From contig NZ_BMVK01000002.1 in NCBI RefSeq assembly GCF_014650675.1, forward strand, positions 1 through 64,000: a stretch of 64,000 bases of DNA, given 5' to 3'. Below, one piece after another: positions 8,043 to 16,778 of this stretch. The notes below the pieces were generated by a model, which had not been told where the DNA came from, did no database searches, and saw only the letters and a list, made by a program, of their open reading frames with translations. This DNA is from Streptomyces anulatus. GTDB taxonomy: Bacteria; Actinomycetota; Actinomycetes; Streptomycetales; Streptomycetaceae. Within the stretch, counting starts at the first letter, position 1. Each line of letters starts with the position of its first letter. The position numbers and the translations under genes were made by a program.

Positions 8043-8663
8043 ATGGCTCTGTTCACCCGCAAGTCGACCGCCGCCCCCACCGTCACCGAGGCCCCCGCGG
8101 TGGACCCTGCGCTGGCCGCCCTGACCGGCACGTACACCATTGACCCCTCGCACAGCAGCATCGGCTTCACCGTGCGCCACGCGATGGTCACGAACGTGCG
8201 CGGCTCCTTCGGCGAGCACGAGGGCACCCTGGTCGTCGACGGCACGGACCCGGCGAACTCCTCCGCCTCCATCGACGTGAAGATCGCCAGCGTCGACACC
8301 GGCATCGCCGACCGCGACGGCCACCTGGTCAGCGGCGACTTCTTCGACGCCGAGAAGTTCCCCCACATGACGTTCCGCTCGACCAAGGCCGAGCAGCTGG
8401 GCGGCGAGGCGTACCGGATCACCGGCGACCTGACCATCAAGGACGTCACACGCCCGCTCGCCATCGACCTGGAGTTCAACGGCTCCGCCACCGACGTCTA
8501 CGGCAACGAGCGCGTCGGCTTCGAGGGCAGCGCCGACATCCTGCGCTCCGACTGGGGCCTGACCTGGAACGCGGCGCTGGAGACCGGTGGCGTGATGGTC
8601 AGCGACAAGGTGAAGCTGACCTTCGACATCTCCGCGATCAAGGCCGCGGCCCCGGTGGCCTGA
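8043..8663 (+). CDS. YceI family lipid-binding protein
   Basis: 206 residues, start preceded by GAGGAGCC. The segment from TGTYTIDPSHSSIGFTVRHAMVTNVRG to the C-terminus covers the whole YceI lipocalin-like beta-barrel, with the family signatures IDPSHS, VRHxMVTNVRG, FFDAEKFPHMTFRS and GDLTIKDVTRP. Family members bind polyprenoid or amide lipids. There is no signal peptide, so the protein is probably cytoplasmic, as is common for actinobacterial members with an N-terminal extension (here about 27 residues). It stands alone between terminators. The physiological ligand is unknown. Confidence 0.92.
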   Translation: MALFTRKSTAAPTVTEAPAVDPALAALTGTYTIDPSHSSIGFTVRHAMVTNVRGSFGEHEGTLVVDGTDPANSSASIDVKIASVDTGIADRDGHLVSGDFFDAEKFPHMTFRSTKAEQLGGEAYRITGDLTIKDVTRPLAIDLEFNGSATDVYGNERVGFEGSADILRSDWGLTWNAALETGGVMVSDKVKLTFDISAIKAAAPVA

Positions 8664-8700
8664 CCACCCTCCGTCGAGCGCGTACGCCCGGCACACAGCA

Positions 8701-8735
8701 GCGCCCCGCACCCGGTTCTCCCGGGGACGGGGCGC
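8701..8735. terminator. Terminator between convergent YceI and siderophore-binding genes
   Basis: Arms GCGCCCCG (8701-8708) and CGGGGCGC (8728-8735), with an inner CCCGG/CCGGG stem. It lies between convergent genes and can act on both strands. Confidence 0.75.
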
Positions 8736-8750
8736 GCCGTGCGTTCGGTG

Positions 8751-9779
8751 CTACTTCGCGACCTTCTCCGCGAAGAGCGGGACGACCTTCTCCAGCGCGT
8801 ACGAGACGGACAGGACCGAGTCCGTGGCGAACGCCTGCGAGATGTCCTTGTCGTCGAAGACGATGTCGTTGCCCGCCTTCACCGACGGGACCGCCTTGTA
8901 CAGCGGGTCGCCGCTGATGTCGGTTGCCGGGATGCCGATCGGCGCCATGACCGTGAGGTCGGCGTCGAGCATGTCCAGGTTCTCCTTGGAGACGGACACG
9001 GAGAAGCCCTCGCCCGCCTGGGCCTCGGCCTTCGGGTTGTTCTCGAAGCCGAGCCGCTCGACGAAGTCGACGCGCCCGGTGCCGCCGACGTAGACGCCGA
9101 AGCCCTCCGAGGTACGCGAGCCGAGGGTGATCGTCCTGCCCTTGAACTCGGGGTGGGCCTTCGCGGCCGCCTCGAACTTCTTCTCGGTCTCCGCGATCAG
9201 CTTCTCGCCCTTCTCCGGCACGCCCATGGCCGCGGCGATCATCGTGGTCTGCTGCTCCCACGAGAGCTTGTACTGGTCGCCGCCCTTGGGCACGCCCACG
9301 GTCGGGGCGATCTTCTTCAGGGTGTCGTAGCGGGTCTGGTCACCGCTGGACTTGGTGTCCAGGATCAGATCGGGCTGGAGGGAAGCGATCTTCTCGAACT
9401 CCGGCTCCATCGTGCCGATCAGCTCCGGCTTCTTGTCGTACATGCCCTTGGCCCACGGGCCGACGCCCTCGCCGCCGAACGGCAGCCAGTCGCTGGCCCC
9501 GACCGGCTGGCCGCCGAGCGCGAGCACGGTCTCGGCGTCGCCCCAGCCGAGCGCGACGATCCGCCGCGGCTGCTTGTCGACGGTGACCTCGCCGAACTTC
9601 GTCGCCACCTTGGCGGGGAAGGCACCCGCGGAGGCCCCTTCGGAGGCGGCGGACGCGGAGCTGTCGGAGTCGTCCGACGAACCGCAGGCCGAGAGGCCGA
9701 CGAGCAGGGCGGCGACAGCGCCGGCCGCGAGGACTGAGGCGCGGCGGGAGCGTCGGGCGCGGGAAGCGGAAGCGTTCAT
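8751..9779 (-). CDS. Iron-siderophore ABC transporter, substrate-binding lipoprotein
   Basis: 342 residues. The ATG at 9779 gives a lipoprotein signal with lipobox LSAC followed by GSSDDSD, so the mature protein is anchored to the outer face of the membrane. The body is a Periplas_BP_2 (FepB/FhuD-like) fold: PRRIVALGWGDAETVLALG, EFEKIASLQPDLILDTKSS, SEGFGVYVGGTGRVDFVERLG. A near-perfect iron box lies directly upstream (9785-9803), so expression should be repressed in iron-replete cells. It probably works with the ATPase and permeases encoded at 9849-12926. These lie upstream on the same strand, with 69 bases between ATPase end and this start, and could also read through. The exact siderophore cannot be told. 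Confidence 0.93.
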   Translation of the reverse strand: MNASASRARRSRRASVLAAGAVAALLVGLSACGSSDDSDSSASAASEGASAGAFPAKVATKFGEVTVDKQPRRIVALGWGDAETVLALGGQPVGASDWLPFGGEGVGPWAKGMYDKKPELIGTMEPEFEKIASLQPDLILDTKSSGDQTRYDTLKKIAPTVGVPKGGDQYKLSWEQQTTMIAAAMGVPEKGEKLIAETEKKFEAAAKAHPEFKGRTITLGSRTSEGFGVYVGGTGRVDFVERLGFENNPKAEAQAGEGFSVSVSKENLDMLDADLTVMAPIGIPATDISGDPLYKAVPSVKAGNDIVFDDKDISQAFATDSVLSVSYALEKVVPLFAEKVAK

Positions 9780-9784
9780 GCCCT

Positions 9785-9803
9785 TTAGGTTAGCCTCACC
9801 TAA
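9785..9803. promoter_or_regulatory. Iron box (DmdR/IdeR/DtxR-type operator)
   Basis: TTAGGTTAGCCTCACCTAA matches the DtxR/IdeR consensus TWAGGTWAGSCTWACCTWA at 18 of 19 positions. It ends 6 bases before the binding-protein ATG on the minus strand and would block transcription when the Fe-bound repressor is present. Confidence 0.92.
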
Positions 9804-9848
9804 TGACAACGGTGCCATCGGGTTGGCTCCTGCGGTCCCGTACGAGGC

Positions 9849-10721
9849 TCAGGCGGGCGGGCCCTTCACGTGGTGGCGGCCCAGCGGCACGACCATCGGG
9901 GTGGCCGACGCCGGGTCCTCGATCACCGAGCAGCGCATGCCGAAGACCTCGCCGACCAGTTCCTCCGTGACGATGTCGACCGGCCGTCCCTCCGCGACGA
10001 TCCGCCCCGCCTTCATGGCGATCATGTGGTCGGCGTACCGGCAGGCCAGGTTCAGGTCGTGCAGCACGGCCACCATGGTGACGCCGTGGTCGCGGTTGAG
10101 GTCGGTGAGCAGGTCCAGCACGTCCAGCTGGTGGCTGGCGTCCAGGAAGGTCGTCGGCTCGTCGAGCAGCAGGATGTCCGTGCGCTGGGCCAGCGCCATC
10201 GCGATCCACACCCGCTGGCGCTGGCCGCCCGACAGCTCGTCCACGGAACGGTCGGCGAGTTCGAGGACGTCCGTCGACAGCAGGGCCCGCGCGACGGCCT
10301 CGTCGTCCTCGGCGCTCCAGCGGCGGAACCAGCCCTGGTGCGGGTAACGGCCGCGCCCGACCAGGTCGGAGACGGTGATGCCCTCCGGGGCCGTGGGGCT
10401 CTGCGGCAGGATCCCGAGCACGGCGGCCACGTCCTTGGTCGGCATCTCCTGGATGGACCGGCCGTTCAGGAGCACCGCCCCGGCGGAGGGTGTCAGCAGC
10501 CGGGCCATCGCCCGCAGCAGCGTCGACTTCCCGCAGGCGTTGGGGCCGACGATGACGGTGATCCGGCCGGGCGGCACCGCCACGCTCAGGCCGGGGACGA
10601 TCTCGCGTTCGCCGTAACCGAGCCGGACGTCCCGGGCTTCCAGAGTGTGATCGGCCACGACAGGGCCATGCCTTTCGTCGTCCTTCTGAACGGTCTGTTC
10701 CGTCCCTGTCCGCTTCGTCAC
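9849..10721 (-). CDS. Siderophore ABC transporter ATP-binding protein (FecE/FepC-like)
   Basis: 290 residues from GTG at 10721. Walker A is GPNACGKST, the Q-loop region is LGILPQSP, the signature is LSGGQRQR and Walker B is ILLLDEPT, followed by the H-loop VLHDLN. This is a full nucleotide-binding domain of the iron-chelate importer class. About 30 N-terminal residues precede the domain, so a start further downstream is possible. The gene begins one base after the second permease stop, which implies translation in one operon with the two FecCD-type permeases. Confidence 0.93.
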   Translation of the reverse strand: MTKRTGTEQTVQKDDERHGPVVADHTLEARDVRLGYGEREIVPGLSVAVPPGRITVIVGPNACGKSTLLRAMARLLTPSAGAVLLNGRSIQEMPTKDVAAVLGILPQSPTAPEGITVSDLVGRGRYPHQGWFRRWSAEDDEAVARALLSTDVLELADRSVDELSGGQRQRVWIAMALAQRTDILLLDEPTTFLDASHQLDVLDLLTDLNRDHGVTMVAVLHDLNLACRYADHMIAMKAGRIVAEGRPVDIVTEELVGEVFGMRCSVIEDPASATPMVVPLGRHHVKGPPA

Positions 10722-10722
10722 G

Positions 10723-11811
10723 TCAGCCCCCGCTGCCGACGCGGTTGGCGCGGGCCAGGAGCAGGAGCAGGTACGGGGCGCCGATGATGCTGGTGACCAC
10801 GCCCACCGGCAGCTGTACGGAGGGCAGCGCGTGCTGCGCCGCGAAGTCGGCGACCAGGACCAGCAGCGCCCCGGTCAGGGCCGCCTGCGGCAGGGCAGCG
10901 CCCCGGCCCGGGACCAGGCGGCGGGCGATCGGGGCGGCGACGAACGCCACGAACCCGACGGGTCCCGCGGCGGCGGTCGCGACCCCGGCGAGCGCGGTCG
11001 CGCAGCCCAGCAGCGCGAGCCGCCCGCCCTCGACCTTCGCGCCGAGCCCGGCGGCGGCGTCGTCCCCGAGCTGGAGGGGGCGCAGCGCGTGGGCGGCGAG
11101 GACGGTGAGCGGGACGAGGACGCCGAGGGCGATGAGCAGCGGCCACACCTGGCCCCAGGAACGGCCGTTGAGGCTGCCCGCGAGCCAGCGGAACGCCTCC
11201 TGCGCGTCGGTGACCTCGGAGCGGGCCATCACGTACCAGACGATGCTGGAAAGGCCCATGCCCACGCCGATCCCGACGAGGACCAGGCGCTGGCCGACGA
11301 TGCCCTGCCGCCAGGCGAGCAGGTAGATGGCGGCCCCGGCGACCAGGGAACCGGTGAGGGCGCTCGCGGAGAGGGCGAGTCCGCTGACCTGGAAGAGCAG
11401 GGCGGCGGTGACGGCGACCGCGCTGGCCCCGGCGCTGATGCCGATGAGGTCGGGGCTGGCGAGCGGGTTGCGCAGCACCGTCTGGAAGACGGCTCCGGAG
11501 AGGCCGAATCCCGCGCCGACGAGGATCGCGAGGAGGGCGCGGGGCAGCCGCAGTTCCAGGACGACGAACTGTGATCCGCCGTCGCCGCCGCCGAACAGGG
11601 TGGCGACGACCTTCCCGATCGGCATCACCATGTCGCCGAAGCTCAGCGAGACGCCGAACATGACGATCACGGCGGCCAGCAGGGCGGCGCCGACGAGCAC
11701 CGAGCGCCGCAGGCTCCGGCCGCGTACGGCGGACACCTGGCGTACGGCGTCGGCGAGCCGCGCCTGGTCCGCGTTCGCGGCGTCCTCGGCGACGACGGTC
11801 TCCCGGCTCAC
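10723..11811 (-). CDS. FecCD-family siderophore permease (second subunit)
   Basis: 362 residues from the GTG at 11811, whose GTGA overlaps the stop of the upstream permease by four bases. The protein has about nine or ten hydrophobic segments and the FecCD marks LPRALLAILVGAGFGLSGAVFQTVLRNPLASPDLIGI and GAAAGLGA-like coupling text near DDAAAGLGAK. A soluble leader of about 40 residues (VSRETVVAEDA) precedes the first membrane span. It should form the translocation pore with the other permease. Confidence 0.93.
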   Translation of the reverse strand: MSRETVVAEDAANADQARLADAVRQVSAVRGRSLRRSVLVGAALLAAVIVMFGVSLSFGDMVMPIGKVVATLFGGGDGGSQFVVLELRLPRALLAILVGAGFGLSGAVFQTVLRNPLASPDLIGISAGASAVAVTAALLFQVSGLALSASALTGSLVAGAAIYLLAWRQGIVGQRLVLVGIGVGMGLSSIVWYVMARSEVTDAQEAFRWLAGSLNGRSWGQVWPLLIALGVLVPLTVLAAHALRPLQLGDDAAAGLGAKVEGGRLALLGCATALAGVATAAAGPVGFVAFVAAPIARRLVPGRGAALPQAALTGALLVLVADFAAQHALPSVQLPVGVVTSIIGAPYLLLLLARANRVGSGG

Positions 11812-12926
11812 ATTTCCACCAGCTTCCTGCGCCGGACAAGCCAGATGAACGGGATGCAGCCGATGGCGGCCGTGATCACGCCGACCTGGACCTCTCCGGG
11901 GCGGGCGATCACCCGGCCGACGATGTCGGCGACGAGGAGCATGACCGGGGCGAGCACCATGCTGTACGGGAGCACCCAGCGGTAGTCGGGTCCGGTGATG
12001 AGGCGTGCGGCGTGCGGCACGGCGAGCCCGACGAAGCCGATGGGCCCGGCGACGACGGTGGCCGCGCCGCAGAGGATCACCACGGCGAGGGCGGACACCA
12101 TCCGGATGGTCCCGACCCGCTGGCCGAGGCCGCGGGCCAGGTCGTCGCCGAGGGCGAGGGCGTTGAGCTGCGGTCCGAGGGCCAGCGCGAGGACGGTGCC
12201 GGTCAGGATGAAGGGCGAGACCTGCCACAGCACCTCGGAGGACCGGGCGGTCAGCGCGCCGAGCTGCCAGAACCGGAACTGGTCGTAGCTGCCACGGTCC
12301 TGGAGGAGGATCGCGCTGGTCACCGAGGTGAGTACGGCACTGGTCGCGGCTCCCGCCAGCGCCAGCTTGACCGGGGTGGCGCCTTCCCGCCCGAGCGAGC
12401 CGACCCCGTACACGAGGAGGGCGGCGAGCAGCGCGCCGAGGAAGCCGAACCAGATGAACTGGGTGGCGACCGTGAACCCGAACAGGGTGATCGAGCACAC
12501 CACGGCCACGGACGCGCCCGCGTTGATGCCGAGGAGCTGGGGGTCGGCGAGGGGGTTGCGGGCGACGCCCTGCATCACCGTGCCCGCGAGCCCGAGCGCC
12601 GCACCCGCCAGCAGCCCGGCGACGGTGCGCGGGATGCGGACCTCCTGGACGATGAGCTGTCCCTTGACCGAGGTGTCCGGGTCGAGGACGCCGTTGACGA
12701 CGTCCCGGAAGGGCACGTCGCCGGAGCCGATGGCGAGGCTGGCGACGACGGTGAGGAAGAGCACGGCGAGGGCCCCGAGCAGCCCGAGGGCGAGGACGGG
12801 CCGGCCGCGCTTGCGCCGCGTCTCCTGGCCGCCGGCCGCCGGTTTCTCCTTCTCCAGGAGGGCCGGGCCGCTCACGACCCGGTCACCGGAGCGGCCGGAA
12901 TGCGGTGGTGCACTGTCGTTCCTCAC
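11808..12926 (-). CDS. FecCD-family siderophore permease (first subunit)
   Basis: About 372 residues; the family core starts near RPVLALGLLGALAVLFL and includes IPRTVAGLLAGAALGLAGTVMQGVARNPLADPQLLGINAG and the C-terminal FIWLVRRRKLVEM. The start is uncertain. GTG at 12926 is given; GTG at 12875 (VSGPALLEKEK) is equally possible, and neither has a strong ribosome site. Ahead of it lies an iron box (13053-13071). The order permease, permease, ATPase, then binding protein is usual for actinobacterial siderophore importers. Confidence 0.88.
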   Translation of the reverse strand: MRNDSAPPHSGRSGDRVVSGPALLEKEKPAAGGQETRRKRGRPVLALGLLGALAVLFLTVVASLAIGSGDVPFRDVVNGVLDPDTSVKGQLIVQEVRIPRTVAGLLAGAALGLAGTVMQGVARNPLADPQLLGINAGASVAVVCSITLFGFTVATQFIWFGFLGALLAALLVYGVGSLGREGATPVKLALAGAATSAVLTSVTSAILLQDRGSYDQFRFWQLGALTARSSEVLWQVSPFILTGTVLALALGPQLNALALGDDLARGLGQRVGTIRMVSALAVVILCGAATVVAGPIGFVGLAVPHAARLITGPDYRWVLPYSMVLAPVMLLVADIVGRVIARPGEVQVGVITAAIGCIPFIWLVRRRKLVEM

Positions 12927-13052
12927 CCTTGGTCGTCGGCCGCGTCGTCGGCGCGGGCACGCGGCGGACACTCCCCGCCCGTGTGCGCCTTTGCGCGAGG
13001 GCCACCCCGTCACCCGGTCCACCCCGGACGGGGAACGCAAGGGGGCCCAAAG

Positions 13053-13071
13053 TAAGGTCACCCTAACAGCG
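13053..13071. promoter_or_regulatory. Second iron box, in the divergent promoter region
   Basis: TAAGGTCACCCTAAC (13053-13067) fits the first 15 positions of TWAGGTWAGSCTWACCTWA with two mismatches; the last four bases do not fit. It lies between the permease operon (minus) and the flavoprotein gene (plus), so it may control both. Confidence 0.6.
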
Positions 13072-13119
13072 CCTGTTCGACCGTGCGCTGCCGCACCCCA
13101 CGAGCTCCGGAGCACCACC

Positions 13120-13692
13120 TTGTCGTACGCCGCCGACCCCGCCGCCCCCGCCACCGGCCCGCTGGCCGGGGCCGTGCCCCTGGGCTCGGCGGCCGAACTG
13201 CGCGAGCTCCTGGGGACCCCGCACCCGATCGTCATCGACAAGGTCCACGACCGGCTCACCGACGACGACCTGGACCTGCTGGCCCGCTCGCCGCTGTGCA
13301 CCATGGCCACGTCGGACGCGGCCGGCAACTGCGACGCCACCCCGCGCGGCGACGGCCCCGGCTTCACCCATGTCCTGGACCCGGGCACCATCGCCCTGCC
13401 GGACCGCCCGGGAAACCGCCGCGCGGACAGCTTCCACAACATCCTGGCGAACCCGCGCGTGGGCCTGCTCTACCTGATACCCGGCGCGATGGACGTCCTG
13501 CGCATCAACGGTCGGGCCGGCATCGTGACGGACGCCCCGTTCTTCGACGCGATGACGGTGAAGGGCCAGCGCCCGAAGCTCGCCCTGGTCGTCGAGATCG
13601 ACGAGATCTTCCGCCACTGCCCGGCGTCGCTGAAGCGGTCGGGGGTGTGGGCGCCTCAGACGTGGGCGGGGGGCCTCGTCAGCGAAGACTGA
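13120..13692 (+). CDS. PPOX-type FMN-binding flavoprotein (MSMEG_1061-like)
   Basis: 190 residues from a TTG at 13120, chosen because GGAG lies 7 bases before it and no ATG or GTG fits. The split-barrel flavin-binding core is visible: LARSPLCTMATSDAAGNCDATPRGDGPGF, NILANPRVGLLYLIPG and DVLRINGRAGI. The C-terminal PQTWAGG is typical of this PNPOx-like group. Family members bind FMN or F420. The gene diverges from the siderophore importer across an iron box, so a role in iron or siderophore reduction is possible but only inferred from position. Confidence 0.82.
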   Translation: MSYAADPAAPATGPLAGAVPLGSAAELRELLGTPHPIVIDKVHDRLTDDDLDLLARSPLCTMATSDAAGNCDATPRGDGPGFTHVLDPGTIALPDRPGNRRADSFHNILANPRVGLLYLIPGAMDVLRINGRAGIVTDAPFFDAMTVKGQRPKLALVVEIDEIFRHCPASLKRSGVWAPQTWAGGLVSED

Positions 13693-13953
13693 GCGACGCT
13701 GTTGCCACCACGGCAGTGGCAGAGGGCCGGACGGCGGAACGCAGCAGTACGCCTCACCCGGCCAAGTGCGTGGCCCCGGCTCCGCCCCGGGCCACGGACC
13801 GGCGCGGGGGAACGGCTCCGGCCAGGGACGGGCCGGGACTCCCGGACCGAGCAGGCCCGTCGCGAAGCCGTTGGGACCGTCCTGCCACCGTGTGGTCGAG
13901 GGCATTCCGCAGCCCCGGTCGTTCTGTCGGTCCCGGTCGATAGCATCCACGGC

Positions 13954-14502
13954 ATGATCGGCGATCCTGTGGCCGGGCTGCGTCTTGCGGGCGCACCGAC
14001 GGTGGAGCACATCGACTTCGAGGTCCTCGACCGATTCCGCTTCGCGGACGGCGGGGGGTTCCCGGATTCCTACCGGGCGTTCGTGCGCCACGCGGGGTGG
14101 GGACGCACCTTCGGGATGTGGCTGTTCTACCCACCGGTCCTGCCGGGGTACGCCGACGGCCTGCGCGGTCGGGGTGAGCGGCTCACGGCGCGTTTTCGCG
14201 CGAGCTACCGAGAGGGCGAGACCGAGGGGTTCGACTGGATGACCGAGCCGGACGGCCACTGGTCCCTGGCGGCCTCCCTGGAGGTCTTCGCGTGGAGCGA
14301 GAACGGCGACTCCCTTTTGTGGAACACCGCGTCACGCGACGCGAACGGGGAGTTCGCCGTCTGGGAGTCGCGTGGCGGCGACTCGCTGCACCACCTCGGC
14401 GCGGGCCTCCGTCAGGCGCTGCCGCTGGTGCGCGCCCGCTCCGGCCACTCCTCCGGGCCCCGCCCGTTCGCCGTGGAGCCCCTCCCCGCCGCGCGACTCT
14501 GA
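13954..14502 (+). CDS. SMI1/KNR4 (SUKH)-like protein
   Basis: 182 residues. The segment FADGGGFPDSYRAFVRHAGWGRTFGMWLFYP resembles the start of SUKH domains, and the later WSLAASLEVFAWSENGDSLLWNT fits their second half. SUKH proteins are often immunity proteins against polymorphic toxins, but no toxin gene is next to it. No ribosome site is visible. Instead TAGCAT (13941-13946) ends 7 bases before the ATG, which is where the -10 of a leaderless mRNA would be. The family call is moderate and the function unknown. Confidence 0.55.
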   Translation: MIGDPVAGLRLAGAPTVEHIDFEVLDRFRFADGGGFPDSYRAFVRHAGWGRTFGMWLFYPPVLPGYADGLRGRGERLTARFRASYREGETEGFDWMTEPDGHWSLAASLEVFAWSENGDSLLWNTASRDANGEFAVWESRGGDSLHHLGAGLRQALPLVRARSGHSSGPRPFAVEPLPAARL

Positions 14503-14582
14503 ACAGGCCGAAGCGCCGATCGTGGTCGATGCGGGCTCGACGCGGCGGGCGGGCCCCTCGGATCCCACCCGCCGTCGTTCCG

Positions 14583-15188
14583 CTAGCGCGCGGCCGGGGC
14601 GGGCTCGCGCCGCATCACCCACAGCGCCGGGCCGCCGCCCGGCAGTGCCGCCTCGCCGAGCACGGTGAAGCCGAAGTGCTCGTAGAAGGGCAGGTTGTCG
14701 GGCTTGGAGGACTCCAGGTAGACCGGCAGCCCCGCCGCGTCCGCCTTGGCCAGCCCGGAACGCAGCAGCGCCGCCCCGTGCCCCTGGCCCCGGGCGGCCG
14801 GGTCCGCGCCGACGACCGCGAGGTACCAGTGCGGCTCCTTGGGCCCCTGCTGGGCGGCGGCCTCGACGGCCTCCCGGAACAGCGGTGCCCGGTCGCCCAG
14901 GATCTCCTCCAGCTCCGCGACGGTCTCCGCGTCGGGAACGGCCTTCTCCTGCCCCTCCGGCGACACCCAGAACGCGGCCGCCGACCCGGTGAGCTCGCAC
15001 ACCCCGTGGCGGCCGTACTGCCGGGTGAAGATCGTGGTGAAGTAACGGACCAGGTCGGGCTCGCGCGAGGCCCCTCCGGGGAAGAACCACCCCATCATCG
15101 GGTCGTCGGCGAAGGCGCGGGCCAGGGTGCGGCTGATCGACGGGGCATCGTCGAGCGTGGCCGCCTGCGGCGTGTTCTTTATCGACAT
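14583..15188 (-). CDS. GNAT family N-acetyltransferase
   Basis: 201 residues from ATG at 15188 (MSIKNTPQAATL); an ATG three codons upstream at 15197 is equally possible. The acetyl-CoA site is seen in WYLAVVGADPAARGQGHGAALL, followed by VYLESSKPDNLPFYEHFGFTVLGE, a standard GNAT motif A/B pair. The opening LDDAPSISRTLARAFADDPMMGWFFP is typical of a streptomycete subfamily sometimes annotated as puromycin-acetyltransferase-like. Substrate is unknown. It converges with the SUKH-like gene. Confidence 0.88.
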   Translation of the reverse strand: MSIKNTPQAATLDDAPSISRTLARAFADDPMMGWFFPGGASREPDLVRYFTTIFTRQYGRHGVCELTGSAAAFWVSPEGQEKAVPDAETVAELEEILGDRAPLFREAVEAAAQQGPKEPHWYLAVVGADPAARGQGHGAALLRSGLAKADAAGLPVYLESSKPDNLPFYEHFGFTVLGEAALPGGGPALWVMRREPAPAAR

Positions 15189-15306
15189 ACAGGTCATTCT
15201 GCATCGCGATGATCTTGAGCGGTGAGGGGGGTCCCGAACGCCGGTCCTCGGACGCCGGCCCCGCCTCCGGACACCCGTCCCCGGACTCCGGGGATAGCCT
15301 CCCCGC

Positions 15307-15780
15307 ATGAATCGACGACTGGCCGCGTACGCGGTGTGCATCGAGGACGGGCGGGTGCTGCTCGCGCTTGCCGTGGGTCCGGACGGCGAGAGGACCTGGA
15401 CCCTCCCGGGCGGCGGGGTCGAGCAATCGGAGGACCCGTACGACACGGTGATCCGGGAAGTCGCCGAGGAAACCGGCCTGGAGGCCGTGGTCGAGCGTCT
15501 GCTCGGCGTGGACTCACGCGTGATTCCGGCCGGCGAGCGGCGGCGACCCGATGGGCCCGAGCATCAGAACATCGGCGTCTTCTACCGCGTACGCGTCACC
15601 GGCGGCCGACTCCGGCCCGAGCCGAACGGCGACACCGCAGAGTCGGTATGGACCCCGCTGCCCGAGGTCGCCCACCTGTACCGGTCGTCGCTGGTGGACA
15701 TCGGGCTCGCCCTGGCCCGGACCCTCCCGCCCTCCGGGCACGTCGACCCCGTCCCGGTCGGCGGCCTGATCCAGCACTGA
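15307..15780 (+). CDS. Nudix hydrolase
   Basis: 157 residues. The Nudix box GGVEQSEDPYDTVIREVAEETGL (about residues 38-60) matches GX5EX7REUXEEXGU exactly, so Mg-dependent hydrolysis of a nucleoside diphosphate derivative is expected. The substrate is not deducible. There is no ribosome site; TAGCCT (15295-15300) ends 6 bases before the ATG, suggesting a leaderless transcript. Confidence 0.93.
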   Translation: MNRRLAAYAVCIEDGRVLLALAVGPDGERTWTLPGGGVEQSEDPYDTVIREVAEETGLEAVVERLLGVDSRVIPAGERRRPDGPEHQNIGVFYRVRVTGGRLRPEPNGDTAESVWTPLPEVAHLYRSSLVDIGLALARTLPPSGHVDPVPVGGLIQH

Positions 15781-15947
15781 TTCCGGACGGGCCTCACATC
15801 GGGGCCCTGTCCGCCGGGGCACCGGCAGCCTCCCGCCGGGGCATCGGTCGGCTGCCGTCGGGGCATCGGTCGCCTCCCGTCATTCGCTCCGGGTCGACAC
15901 GTCGCCGCCGCGTCTCGCCCCCGTCGCTCACTCCCGGGAAAAACGGT

Positions 15948-15977
15948 TTGCCTGCACCGCGTCGGTCACGACACCAT
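15948..15977 (+). promoter_or_regulatory. Candidate promoter of leader ORF and lysE
   Basis: TTGCCT (15948-15953) and CACCAT (15972-15977) are separated by 18 bases. The -10 ends 6 bases before the ATG of the leader ORF, so the transcript could begin at or next to that ATG. Confidence 0.5.
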
Positions 15978-15983
15978 CCGCCC

Positions 15984-16088
15984 ATGACGACAACCACCGC
16001 CCTCCTGCTGCCGACTCCCACCGCCCGACCGGTGCGCGTCCAGCAGCAGCCGGGCCGACCGCGAAGGCCCTATCGCCCTCACGCGTGA
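15984..16088 (+). CDS. Arg-rich 34-residue leader peptide overlapping lysE
   Basis: The ORF starts at ATG 15984 (MTTTTALLLPTPTARPVRV) and ends with a TGA that overlaps the GTG start of the LysE gene (GTGA, 16085-16088). Its second half holds six arginines, several of them CGA or AGG, codons rare in Streptomyces. The close overlap and the content suggest translational coupling or ribosome stalling that senses arginine, a known substrate of LysE-type exporters. It may equally be a plain coupled mini-gene. No homology was recognised. Confidence 0.5.
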   Translation: MTTTTALLLPTPTARPVRVQQQPGRPRRPYRPHA

Positions 16089-16726
16089 TCACCGCTCTGG
16101 TCGCGGGCCTCGTCGCCGGCTACGGCATTGCCGTACCGGTCGGGGCCGTCGCGGCCTACCTGGTGTCCCTGACCGCCCGGACGTCCCTGCGGATCGGGGT
16201 GTTCGCCGCCCTGGGCGTCGCGACCGCCGACGGTCTCTACGCGTTCGTCGCCGTGATCGGCGGCTCCACGATCGCGCCCCTCGTCGAGCCGGTCGCGCTT
16301 CCTCTGCGGTGGGCTTCCGCCGCGGTGCTCGTCGCACTGGGCCTCTGGACCGGCGTCACGGCCGTCCGCAGCTACCGCAGGGGACGTACGGCGACCGCTG
16401 CGGCACCCGGCAACGGGACGGCCCTCACTCCGGCACGTGCCTACGCGGGGCTGCTGGGGATCACGATCATGAACCCTATGACCGTGGTCTACTTCACGGC
16501 TCTCGTCCTGGGCAGCGATATCGCGGCCACAGCCGGTCACCCGGAGAGGGTCGTGTTCGTCCTCGCGGCGTTCGCGGCGTCCGCCAGCTGGCAGTCGGTG
16601 CTCGTCGGCGGCGGAGCACTCCTCGGCCGCGTGCTGACCGGTGACCGGGGGCAGCTCGTCACGGCCCTGGCCTCCGGCGGCCTGATCACCGCACTCGCCG
16701 TGCATCTCGTCGTCTCGGCGTCGTGA
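16085..16726 (+). CDS. LysE family exporter
   Basis: 213 residues with about six membrane segments. The N-terminal LVAGLVAGYGIAVPVGAVAAYLVSLTARTSLRIG and the middle LLGITIMNPMTVVYFTALVLGS are the two conserved LysE regions. Family members export lysine, arginine, homoserine or other small solutes. The GTG start overlaps the end of the Arg-rich leader ORF by four bases, and no independent ribosome site is seen, so translation probably depends on the leader. Confidence 0.9.
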   Translation: MITALVAGLVAGYGIAVPVGAVAAYLVSLTARTSLRIGVFAALGVATADGLYAFVAVIGGSTIAPLVEPVALPLRWASAAVLVALGLWTGVTAVRSYRRGRTATAAAPGNGTALTPARAYAGLLGITIMNPMTVVYFTALVLGSDIAATAGHPERVVFVLAAFAASASWQSVLVGGGALLGRVLTGDRGQLVTALASGGLITALAVHLVVSAS

Positions 16727-16778
16727 CACGGCCGGTCTGGGCCGGGCGGACGACGTGCGGCCTTCGGACACGCGACCG

